This document shows positions 1 through 5,467 of a stretch of 5,467 bases of DNA, piece by piece. The notes beneath the pieces are model-generated. The model searched no databases, was not told the DNA's origin, and saw only the letters and a program-made list of their open reading frames with translations. The DNA lies in NCBI GenBank assembly GCA_903858195.1, contig CAIOHW010000431.1, positions 1 to 5,467 of the forward strand. The letters are read 5' to 3'. This DNA comes from Oligoflexia bacterium (GTDB taxonomy: Bacteria; Bdellovibrionota; UBA1018). Each line of letters begins with the position of its first letter. The stretch's first letter is position 1. The position numbers and the translations under genes were made by a program.

Positions 1-1003
1 CGCCCAGAATCCTTCCCTCCGGGGTTCGCCCCGTCTGGACAAACTGAAAGAGATCGCGAATGCGGTATCGCCCGGCCTCGTCCACCTCGGGAATGATCTC
101 GGCGATGTTCGTGATCTTGCGGCTGCCGTCGTTCATTCGCTTGATCTGCACGACCAGGTGGATTGCGGCGGCGATCTGGCGCCGGATGGCCATGACCGGA
201 ACATTCGAGTCGCCCATCATGGCAAGGGTCTCGAGGCGCACGAGCGCATCATAGGGAGTATTGGCGTGGGTCGTGCCCATGGAACCGCCATGACCGGTGT
301 TCATGGCGGTGATCAGGTCGATCGCGGCAGCGTCGCGCACTTCGCCGACGATGATGCGGTCGGGCCTGAGGCGAAGGGCCGACTTGATCAGATCGCGAAT
401 GGTGATCCCGCCCTTACCCTGCGGATCGGGAGCCTTGGTCTCGAAAAAGACGCAGTGCTCGGCCGTGATCTTGAGCTCGGATGCGTCTTCGATCACCAGC
501 AGGCGCTGGGTCTTGGGGATGCGCGAGCCGAGGATATTGAGCAGCGAGGTCTTGCCCGAGCCCGTGCCGCCCGAGACGATCACGTTCCTGGCGAGGTAGA
601 CGCAGATGTCGAGAAAGCGCGCCGCATCCCTCGAGATGCTTCCCCATTTGACGTAGTCGGCAAAGGTCGGTGCACTCCTGCTGAATTTTCGGATCGAAAG
701 CGTCGTGCCCTTTCGCGAGCAGGGCGGAAGCACGGCATGGATTCGGCTCCCGTCCGGGAGGCGCGCATCGAGCGTGGGATTCTCGCCGTCAATGCGCCTG
801 CCCACGAACTGGGCAATGTTTCGCACAGCAGCCTGGAGTGCCTGTTCATCCAGGAACCGTGCCTCGGTCCTTTCGAGAAGCCCCCTGCGTTCGATGAAGA
901 CTTCGCTTGCGCCATTGACGAGCACCTCGGTGACGCTTTCGTCCTCGAGGTACTGCTGCACGGGCTGCAGGAAGGTCGATACCGAATCCTGGAAAATCCC
1001 CAT
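1..1003 (-). CDS. cpaF: CpaF/TadA-family secretion ATPase (Tad/Flp pilus motor), partial at the C-terminus
   Basis: This is a cytoplasmic AAA-like ATPase of the type II/IV secretion superfamily, CpaF/TadA branch, which hydrolyses ATP as a hexamer to drive assembly of Flp (Tad) pili. The 334 visible codons run from ATG 1003-1001 off the left edge. The N-terminal domain (about residues 1-110) carries the family pattern DESVTEVLVNG (21-31). The catalytic core follows: Walker A GGTGSGKT (145-152), Asp box IEDASEL (171-177), Walker B RPDRIIVGEVR (213-223) and His box GHGGSMGTTHAN (237-248). The AMNTGHGGSMGTTHAN and RLETLAMM wording is typical of CpaF rather than PilB or GspE. All nucleotide-binding motifs are intact, and probably only a short C-terminal tail is missing. 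The start lies one base after the stop of the upstream cupredoxin-like gene, with only a weak AAGGG about 15 bases upstream, so translation is probably coupled. Other tad genes would be expected to the left. Family assignment is firm; the link to a Tad pilus rather than a related machine is inferred. Confidence 0.95.
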   Translation of the reverse strand, partial: MGIFQDSVSTFLQPVQQYLEDESVTEVLVNGASEVFIERRGLLERTEARFLDEQALQAAVRNIAQFVGRRIDGENPTLDARLPDGSRIHAVLPPCSRKGTTLSIRKFSRSAPTFADYVKWGSISRDAARFLDICVYLARNVIVSGGTGSGKTSLLNILGSRIPKTQRLLVIEDASELKITAEHCVFFETKAPDPQGKGGITIRDLIKSALRLRPDRIIVGEVRDAAAIDLITAMNTGHGGSMGTTHANTPYDALVRLETLAMMGDSNVPVMAIRRQIAAAIHLVVQIKRMNDGSRKITNIAEIIPEVDEAGRYRIRDLFQFVQTGRTPEGRILG

Positions 1004-1004
1004 C

Positions 1005-1538
1005 TCAGCCGCCGTCAGCCCTTTCGAACTCGCGCACGACCAGATAGCCCTCGGCCCCGTTGATCGGGCAGTAGAAGCGGAAGCTTCCCGGCTGCTTGGG
1101 CGTGAAGGCGACTTCTTCGATCTTCTGGCTCCTCACCTGCTTTCGTACTTGGAAAGAGTCCATGAGGATGCAGAGCGAGTTCTTGGATGCTCCGGTCACG
1201 AACATCCGCACCGGAACATCGCGAGTCACAAACACAGTGCGCGGAAAAAATCCGAGATCGCCCGCGATCACGGCAACCTCCTGCACCCCGTTTCGCCTGA
1301 GCCTGCCGAGCGGCTCAGCCTGTTTTTTGGATGCCGGGGCGCGACCCGAACCGACCTCATCCGGGCGCGTCTCCTCGTAGGCGTGGCCGGGCTCCGTGTC
1401 GCGAAACCGCGAGACCGGATAGTGGTCATCGGGATCCAGTACGCCGGCGGCGCGCGTAGTGGTTCCGGCTGTCAGTCCGGCTCCTGAAACCATGATCGCA
1501 AGCCCGAGAGCCCGCAGTCGGGTGTATCTCCATTCCAT
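1005..1538 (-). CDS. Secreted cupredoxin-fold protein with a non-canonical copper site
   Basis: The product is 177 residues from ATG 1538-1536. The start is set by a Shine-Dalgarno GGAGGAG six bases upstream and by the signal peptide that follows: basic MEWRYTRLR, a hydrophobic stretch, then a likely cleavage site TRA|AG near residues 28-32. A charged, probably flexible linker (about 33-84) leads to a C-terminal cupredoxin-like domain (about 85-171) with the pattern GDLGFFPRTVFVTRD, then FTPKQPGSFRFYCPINGAEG and a final LVV strand. Cupredoxins bind copper and transfer electrons or sense or store copper in the periplasm. Here the C-terminal Cys (157) of the type 1 site is present, but no His or Met follows it in the loop. 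At the position of the usual first His ligand the sequence reads SLCIL (Cys123). The protein may therefore be structural, disulphide-bonded or bind metal differently. It ends one base before cpaF and is surely co-transcribed with it, which suggests an envelope role linked to the Tad machine. The fold call is good; the function is unknown. Confidence 0.85.
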   Translation of the reverse strand: MEWRYTRLRALGLAIMVSGAGLTAGTTTRAAGVLDPDDHYPVSRFRDTEPGHAYEETRPDEVGSGRAPASKKQAEPLGRLRRNGVQEVAVIAGDLGFFPRTVFVTRDVPVRMFVTGASKNSLCILMDSFQVRKQVRSQKIEEVAFTPKQPGSFRFYCPINGAEGYLVVREFERADGG

Positions 1539-1659
1539 GGTGAACTCCTCCAGCACTCGTATCGGAGCGACCCCCCGGGGCCTTGAGGACACAGGGGCGC
1601 CAACCGGATGACGCCCGAAAATCATCCCTCCTCGGCTCGATCCGCCCTAAACTACAGCC
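1539..1659. other. Divergent intergenic region between the cupredoxin-like gene and the DUF2723 gene
   Basis: These 121 bases must hold the promoters for both the minus-strand cupredoxin-cpaF operon and the plus-strand glycosyltransferase gene. Apart from the GGAGGAG ribosome binding site I see no confident sigma-70 -35/-10 pair on either strand. TAAACT at 1648-1653 resembles a -10 element on the plus strand, but its distance from the start codon would give an almost leaderless mRNA and no matching -35 is evident. An 8-base palindrome CCCCGGGG (1573-1580) is present, but in GC-rich DNA it is weak evidence for an operator. Confidence 0.5.
1545..1551 (-). promoter_or_regulatory. Strong ribosome binding site of the cupredoxin-like gene
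   Basis: GGAGGAG on the minus strand lies six bases before ATG 1538-1536. It supports this start over the longer in-frame ATG at 1625-1623, which would place a 29-residue hydrophilic extension ahead of an otherwise ordinary signal peptide. Confidence 0.8.
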
Positions 1660-3684
1660 ATGTTCCGCTTCCGCTGGTGGATCTTTGCCTCCCTGTCGCT
1701 GGGCCTGTTTGCCTGGAGCGCCGCTCCCTCCGTGACGGGCGGTGATGCGGGAGAACTCCTCAACGCTTCATGGACGCTGGGAGTGGCACATCCGCCCGGC
1801 TATCCGCTCTACACCCTGCTTGCCTTCTTTTTTGCCAAGCTCCTGCCCTTCGGAGAAGTGGCCTGGCGCTACAACTTTTTTAGCGGCGTATGCGGCGTTG
1901 CAGCGGGCGTGGTACTCGGAAGGCTCGTTGAGCGCATGGCAACAGGCCCCCGCGCAGATCCCCGCGGGTCGTTCTGCCAGGGTCTCATCACTGCAAGCCT
2001 TGCCTGCTTTTCTCCGCTTGCCTGGCGCTACAGCGTGGTCACTGAAGTCTTTGCCCTGAACCAGCTGATCGTTGCGTCTTTTCTCTCCCTGCTCTGGCGC
2101 TTTCTTCAGGATCGAACCACCCGCAACTGGCTTTGGCTCTGTTTCGTGGCCGGGCTCGGAGCCTCGCACCACCACACTTCGGTGCTCGTGACGGGCCCGA
2201 TCCTGCTTGGAGTTCTCTGGAGCGAGCGTGAGCGGGGCCTTGCGCGCACGATCCAGGCTCTCGGAGCCGGGCTTTCCGGCCTCATCCCCTACGCCTATCT
2301 GCTCTGGGCAGCACAGTCGGTGCCGCACATGGCCTGGGGTGATACGAGTACGCTTGCAGGGGCGCTGACTCATTTTTTGAGGCGCGAGTACGGGACCTTC
2401 CAGCTTGGAAACGAGCTCACAGGCGATGCTGCCTCGCTCTTCAAAAGGCTCTGGATCTTTTTTCGCGATCTTGTGCCGAACTCCGCACTCGGAATCGGAC
2501 TGCTCTTGTCGATCGCCCTGCTTGGCGAACGCGAGCCCTCACACCGGCGCACTTTTCTCAGGCTCTCGATCCTGGGAGCCGGAGTCTATCTGGTGGTCTT
2601 CTGCCACCTTGCCAACCTCGCGCTCGACCGGCCGCTCGGGCTTGCCGTGCAGTCACGCTTCTGGCTGCTTGGCATTCTCTTTTTCAGCATGTGGGCGGGC
2701 CTTGGCTCCGGCATGCCCAGATGGAAGCAACTCCGAACCCGCCTCGCCATCGCTATCTGTGTTGCACTCACCGTCTGGGGTGTTGCGCGCGAGTCCCAGC
2801 GCGGCACCACTCAGTTCAGGGACTACGCGCGCGCGGTGCTTGAGTCGCTTCCAGGCGGATCGATGCTCCTGTTTGAAGGCGACCACGCCTACGGAGCACT
2901 CTATTACGTTCAGAAAGTGCAAGGCATCCGCCCCGACCTGACGCTCCTGCACCTGAACTTTCTCTCGCGCCCCTGGAGCAGGCGCTGGGCTGCGGCCAAC
3001 TACCCGGGCATTGAGCTTCCGGTCCGGGGCTCGGGCAACTATGGCTCGGATGGCTACGCACTGATCGATCTTGTGTCGGCAAACCGTGCTCCGGGTCGCG
3101 AGGTCTTCACGCTCAACTCCGTACGACCGTGGGATCGCTCACTTGAGGGGCGATTCCGTCGCGTACCCTGGGGAATGGCCGAGTGGCTCGTGCCCGAGAC
3201 GGTCCTGCCTGCCGAGGCGTTTCCGGTCTGGCGGCAGGCTTCGGATTCGTTTTTCAGGAGTTTTGCGCCCCCGTGGCAGACCCACTGGAAGATCGGCGAC
3301 CGACCGGGCCAGAACTGGGAGGAGATCCTCGCCGGAGAGTACCTGGATGCCCGACACAACTTTGCCGTTGGCGTGATGAACTTCGTGCAGGCAGGCCTTG
3401 CGGGAAGCGCGTCGACTTCGCTCTCAAAGGAGGCGCTCGCGCACCTCGAGTACATGAAGCCGATCTACGGGGCTGCAAAGCCACCCTTTTGGAAAAACTA
3501 CGGGCTTGTGCACTACCAGCTTCTGCCGGCAAATCCCGCCTTCAGGGCGGTGATCATCGAGTCGTGGTCGAGATACCTTGCCGAAATGAAGGATCCGGAT
3601 CCGCAGAGGCCGACCCTTGAGCAGATCTTGAGACAACTCCAGGGCGCAAGCTCTAGCGACCAAAGCCCAGCCGCACGCCGGTAA
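1660..3684 (+). CDS. DUF2723 / TMEM260-like GT-C membrane glycosyltransferase
   Basis: The 674-residue protein is a polytopic inner-membrane protein of the DUF2723 family. Its characterised eukaryotic relative TMEM260 is a protein O-mannosyltransferase, and such GT-C enzymes use lipid-linked sugars on the outer face of the membrane. About 12 hydrophobic segments fill residues 6-376. The first luminal/periplasmic loop has the hallmark GGDAGEL (27-33, with D29 and E32 as the likely acidic catalytic or metal residues) followed by HPPGYPLYTLL (44-54). Other family patterns are TEVFALNQL (128-136), GLGASHHHTS (165-174), WGD (226-228) and FLRREYGTF (239-247). A soluble C-terminal part (about 377-674) begins with YARAVLESLPGGSMLLFEGD and ends in helix-rich sequence that could be TPR-like. 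The start is the first ATG, directly before a basic and hydrophobic first helix; no Shine-Dalgarno sequence is visible. It diverges from the cupredoxin-cpaF operon and overlaps the barrel gene tail to tail by 32 bases. Sugar and acceptor are unknown; modification of exported surface proteins is an inference. Confidence 0.9.
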   Translation: MFRFRWWIFASLSLGLFAWSAAPSVTGGDAGELLNASWTLGVAHPPGYPLYTLLAFFFAKLLPFGEVAWRYNFFSGVCGVAAGVVLGRLVERMATGPRADPRGSFCQGLITASLACFSPLAWRYSVVTEVFALNQLIVASFLSLLWRFLQDRTTRNWLWLCFVAGLGASHHHTSVLVTGPILLGVLWSERERGLARTIQALGAGLSGLIPYAYLLWAAQSVPHMAWGDTSTLAGALTHFLRREYGTFQLGNELTGDAASLFKRLWIFFRDLVPNSALGIGLLLSIALLGEREPSHRRTFLRLSILGAGVYLVVFCHLANLALDRPLGLAVQSRFWLLGILFFSMWAGLGSGMPRWKQLRTRLAIAICVALTVWGVARESQRGTTQFRDYARAVLESLPGGSMLLFEGDHAYGALYYVQKVQGIRPDLTLLHLNFLSRPWSRRWAAANYPGIELPVRGSGNYGSDGYALIDLVSANRAPGREVFTLNSVRPWDRSLEGRFRRVPWGMAEWLVPETVLPAEAFPVWRQASDSFFRSFAPPWQTHWKIGDRPGQNWEEILAGEYLDARHNFAVGVMNFVQAGLAGSASTSLSKEALAHLEYMKPIYGAAKPPFWKNYGLVHYQLLPANPAFRAVIIESWSRYLAEMKDPDPQRPTLEQILRQLQGASSSDQSPAARR

Positions 3685-4195
3685 AGCCCACGACATCGCT
3701 GAATCGGCCCTTCTCACTGGCCTGGGGATCCATGTCACGCAGACCATAAAGGTAGCGCAGGTCGACGATCCAGCCGATCCCGGGCATCACGGGAAGATCC
3801 AGCACCGCACTCGCCAATGCGCCATAGCTCATGGTCTCGAAGCCCGTGGCTCCCCAGAGCTCGTAATAGGCCCCAAGACCCACTGCGAACTGCTTGGTCA
3901 CGAGCGATTTGAATTGGATGGGAAAGTGATAGGCCGTCAACTCCTGCGCCGATGCAAGGTCGGTTTTACGCGCCAGCGAGGCAAAGCCGAATTGGATGCG
4001 GTACTGCCTGAGCAGGGGCCAGTCAAAAAGAAGCCCATAGCCGAGCCCCGGGGAGGGAGTCACCGTTCCCTGGCTTGGAGTGAACGAAGGCTGGGTGTAG
4101 GTGCCCGTAAGCACCATCGAGACATCGAGGTCTGCCCGGGCCATCGCAGGGACGAGCAGGGCGATCATGAGCAGCGCTTTTGCGAAGGTCTTCAT
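3653..4195 (-). CDS. Small outer membrane beta-barrel protein
   Basis: The product is 180 residues and starts with a clear signal peptide: MKTFAK, a hydrophobic core, and cleavage after AMARA (about residue 21). The mature part alternates hydrophobic and polar residues in short stretches rich in Gly, Tyr and Phe, separated by turns. Examples are LDVSMVLTGTY, GLGYGLLFDWPLL, YRIQFGFASLA, FAVGLGAYYELWG, GWIVDLRYLYGL and the last strand VVGFTGVRLGFGR. About eight strands fit, which matches the size of OmpA/OmpW-like or porin-family small barrels, but I cannot assign a named family. The terminal residue is Arg rather than the usual aromatic, although a Phe lies two residues before it. Small barrels of this kind are mostly uncharacterised; no transport substrate can be inferred. 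No good Shine-Dalgarno sequence precedes the start (only AAGTG), but the signal peptide supports it. The 3' end overlaps the DUF2723 gene by 32 bases, and the 5' end faces the truC-like gene across about 43 bases. Confidence 0.87.
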   Translation of the reverse strand: MKTFAKALLMIALLVPAMARADLDVSMVLTGTYTQPSFTPSQGTVTPSPGLGYGLLFDWPLLRQYRIQFGFASLARKTDLASAQELTAYHFPIQFKSLVTKQFAVGLGAYYELWGATGFETMSYGALASAVLDLPVMPGIGWIVDLRYLYGLRDMDPQASEKGRFSDVVGFTGVRLGFGR

Positions 4196-4203
4196 TTCAC
4201 TTG

Positions 4204-4232
4204 ATCATCGGATAGGTTGCCGGGATTGTCAC
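4204..4232 (-). promoter_or_regulatory. Possible promoter of the beta-barrel gene
   Basis: On the minus strand, GTGACA (4232-4227, five of six matches to TTGACA) is followed after exactly 17 bases by GATGAT (4209-4204, four of six matches to TATAAT). The -10 ends eight bases before the ATG at 4195, so transcription would start almost at the start codon and give a leaderless or nearly leaderless mRNA. This fits the absence of a Shine-Dalgarno sequence. It is a pattern match in a 43-base gap and could be chance. Confidence 0.3.
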
Positions 4233-4238
4233 CTCTCC

Positions 4239-4949
4239 GTGAAGCAGCTGAGAATCCTTCATCAGGACAACGACCTGGTTGCGGTGCAAAAACCCGCCGG
4301 CATGCACGTCCACCCACCCGAAGACCCGCGCCACCGCGCGCGGGACGACGAAATCTGCCTCAAGGTGCTGCGCCGCCAGCTCGACACCTACCTCCATCCC
4401 GTCCATCGCCTCGATCGACCCACTTCGGGAGTGCTCATCTTTGCGCTCCACGCCCAAGCCGCTTCCCGCCTCTGCACCCAGTTCGAACAGAGAACCGCGC
4501 GAAAACTCTATGTGGCGCTCGTTCGCGGCTGGCCCCCGGGCACCGAGCACCCGGACGGACTGCTCATTGATCGGCCGCTCGGTGGCTTTGAGTCAGCCAC
4601 CCGCATTCGAAAGCTTGCCCAGTGGCTGGCTCCTTGGCCGAACTCGCGGTTTCAGGCAAGCCGCTACGCGCTGGTAACGGCCGAGCCCCTTTCTGGCAGG
4701 CAACACCAGATCCGCAGGCATCTGGCGGGCATCGGACACCCGGTGCTCGGCGACACCCAGCGCGGCGATGGTGAACACAACCGTCTGGTGCGAGAGCACC
4801 TGAAAACGCGCAGGCTTTGGCTGCATGCCCTGTCGCTTGAAGTCGTCCACCCCACGACCGGACTTGCCCTCAAGATCCGCTCGCCGTTTCCGTCAGAGTG
4901 GCATCTGGCCTTTGATTCCTGCGGCCTCTGCCCCATCTCACCCGGATGA
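4239..4949 (+). CDS. truC: RluA-family pseudouridine synthase, TruC-like (tRNA U65)
   Basis: This enzyme isomerises uridine to pseudouridine in RNA. The closest match I recognise is TruC, which modifies U65 of certain tRNAs in Escherichia coli. From GTG 4239 the product is 236 residues. It opens with LRILHQDNDLVAVQKPAGMHVH (4-25), matching the family start. Motif II HPVHRLDRPTSGVLIFA contains the catalytic Asp59, the conserved Tyr lies in KLYVALVRGW (Tyr91), and SGRQHQIRRHLAGIGHPVLGD (152-172) is the third conserved block. REHLKTRRLWLHA near the C-terminus also resembles TruC. The segment between Tyr91 and SGRQHQ is shorter than in E. coli TruC. All catalytic features are intact, so it should be active, but the exact target RNA is inferred. 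The GTG start was chosen from family alignment; it has no clear Shine-Dalgarno sequence. In-frame ATGs at 4167 (with AGGG upstream) and 4101 exist, but they would overlap the divergent barrel gene's signal-peptide region and add non-family sequence. The 3' end overlaps the next convergent gene by 80 bases. Confidence 0.9.
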   Translation: MKQLRILHQDNDLVAVQKPAGMHVHPPEDPRHRARDDEICLKVLRRQLDTYLHPVHRLDRPTSGVLIFALHAQAASRLCTQFEQRTARKLYVALVRGWPPGTEHPDGLLIDRPLGGFESATRIRKLAQWLAPWPNSRFQASRYALVTAEPLSGRQHQIRRHLAGIGHPVLGDTQRGDGEHNRLVREHLKTRRLWLHALSLEVVHPTTGLALKIRSPFPSEWHLAFDSCGLCPISPG

Positions 4950-5466
4950 GCCTGAGCACCACGCCCGTGGCCGCGCCCACAAGCGGCGCGCCCCAGACCG
5001 CAAGCGAGAATGCTGAGTCCGGGTCACCCGAAAGCAGCCGCCTGGCCTCGGGCCAGACCAGAAGCGCACTCCAGAGTCCCCCCACTGCGGCTGCGGCTGC
5101 CCAGAACCTGCGACCCAGACGTGATTGAAAGACGGCAAGCAGGCACAGAGTCCCGGCCAAGAGTACGGCAAGCACCTCAATTCTCCCGGCCCCCGCATCC
5201 GCGCTCGAGAGTCCTGGAAGACGCCACAACAACACGAGCTCAAGGAGCGTAGCGGCTGCGCCCCACCCCACAGCACTCGCCCATCGCAGGCGTGCGGGCG
5301 GACGCTCGCGCATGGCCACCAGCGGAAAGGCCAGAGCTGCGACAGGCTCAATGGCCAAATGCAGGAAGGCAATCTGTGCGGGGCCGAGCCACTGCCCCAC
5401 AAGCCCTCCCGGTGCCAGCACGGGGAGCAGCGTGAAGACCACGAGCGGAATATGGGCTGCGAGCAA
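4870..5466 (-). CDS. Unrecognised multi-pass membrane protein, possibly partial at the N-terminus
   Basis: At least 198 residues are visible. The first in-frame ATG lies at the very edge of the window (5466-5464), so the true start may be outside. I do not recognise the family. About six hydrophobic segments can be seen: near residues 2-22, 30-52, 62-84, 95-113, 120-140 and 153-173. Positively charged stretches such as RERPPARLR sit between segments 2 and 3 and SRLGRR between 4 and 5; by the positive-inside rule those loops are cytoplasmic. A basic, hydrophilic tail (RVRWGRGRRNQRPDATLTETASGS region) ends the protein. No catalytic or binding motif stands out. The reading frame is supported by the regular spacing of hydrophobic helices, unlike the competing frames, which give Arg/Ser/Pro-rich products. 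Its last 80 bases overlap the truC-like gene in convergent orientation; that part encodes only the hydrophilic tail. Function unknown. Confidence 0.68.
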   Translation of the reverse strand: MLAAHIPLVVFTLLPVLAPGGLVGQWLGPAQIAFLHLAIEPVAALAFPLVAMRERPPARLRWASAVGWGAAATLLELVLLWRLPGLSSADAGAGRIEVLAVLLAGTLCLLAVFQSRLGRRFWAAAAAVGGLWSALLVWPEARRLLSGDPDSAFSLAVWGAPLVGAATGVVLRLIRVRWGRGRRNQRPDATLTETASGS

Positions 5467-5467
5467 G

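Noticed and set aside
158..1063. 301-codon plus-strand open frame across the left part
   Set aside because: It is antisense to the CpaF gene, whose frame carries all the ATPase motifs; long antisense open frames are common in GC-rich genes. Its product has no recognisable domain.
705..1487. 260-codon plus-strand open frame
   Set aside because: It lies antisense to the end of the cupredoxin gene and the start of cpaF. Its product is low-complexity, Arg/Ser-rich and has no domain, so it is a shadow.
1573..1580. CCCCGGGG palindrome in the divergent intergenic region
   Set aside because: It is too short and too GC-only to call an operator in GC-rich DNA; no second copy was seen near the other start.
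1768..2373. 201-codon minus-strand open frame within the glycosyltransferase gene
   Set aside because: The plus-strand frame has clear DUF2723 motifs and helices; the minus frame gives a hydrophilic product with no domain.
2405..2941. 178-codon plus-strand open frame inside the glycosyltransferase gene
   Set aside because: It is a +1-type shadow of the real frame, rich in Ser, Pro and Cys, with no start signal.
4101..4238. Longer N-terminus for the TruC-like protein from ATG 4101 or 4167
   Set aside because: The extra 24-46 residues resemble nothing at the family's N-terminus and would overlap the signal-peptide region of the divergent barrel gene.
4938..5402. 154-codon minus-strand open frame in the right part
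   Set aside because: It competes with the 198-codon frame, which has regularly spaced membrane helices; this one is Trp/Cys/Arg-rich and irregular.
1..5467. A defence, mobile-element or otherwise novel multi-gene system
   Set aside because: No nuclease, transposase, integrase, toxin-antitoxin, CRISPR repeat or reverse transcriptase feature is visible; most genes belong to known families.

Overview
The window is GC-rich, densely packed chromosomal DNA from a Gram-negative bacterium. The outer-membrane-type beta-barrel protein, the exported cupredoxin-like protein and the Tad/Flp-type secretion ATPase point to an outer membrane. A deltaproteobacterial or Bdellovibrionota-like lineage would fit this mix, but that is an inference; nothing here fixes the taxon. 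I see no insertion sequence, CRISPR array, tRNA or rRNA gene, phage gene or clear long repeat.

Layout, left to right. (1) On the minus strand and running off the left edge is a CpaF/TadA-type ATPase (1-1003). It is preceded, one base away, by a small secreted cupredoxin-fold protein (1005-1538, minus), so these two form an operon whose downstream part lies outside the window. (2) A 121-base divergent gap leads to a long plus-strand gene (1660-3684). It encodes a polytopic GT-C type glycosyltransferase of the DUF2723/TMEM260-like family. (3) A small beta-barrel outer membrane protein (3653-4195, minus) converges on it with a 32-base overlap. (4) After a 43-base divergent gap comes a plus-strand RluA-family pseudouridine synthase most like TruC (about 4239-4949). 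(5) An unrecognised six-helix membrane protein (4870-5466 or beyond, minus) converges on it with an 80-base overlap.

The cpaF-cupredoxin pair belongs to Tad/Flp pilus biogenesis or a related type II/IV secretion-like machine: CpaF is the cytoplasmic motor, and the cupredoxin-like protein would sit in the periplasm or envelope. The divergent glycosyltransferase could modify exported proteins, conceivably pilus or surface components, but only adjacency suggests this. The barrel, truC and membrane-protein genes look like unrelated single genes packed together. Both convergent pairs overlap, leaving no room for intergenic terminators. Two genes without a Shine-Dalgarno sequence have possible -10 elements 6-8 bases before their start codons, which raises the possibility of leaderless transcripts.

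The most interesting items are the cupredoxin, which keeps the copper-site cysteine but appears to have cysteine where the first histidine ligand is expected and no C-terminal His/Met ligands, and its tight coupling to cpaF. I found no clear evidence of an entirely new multi-gene system.
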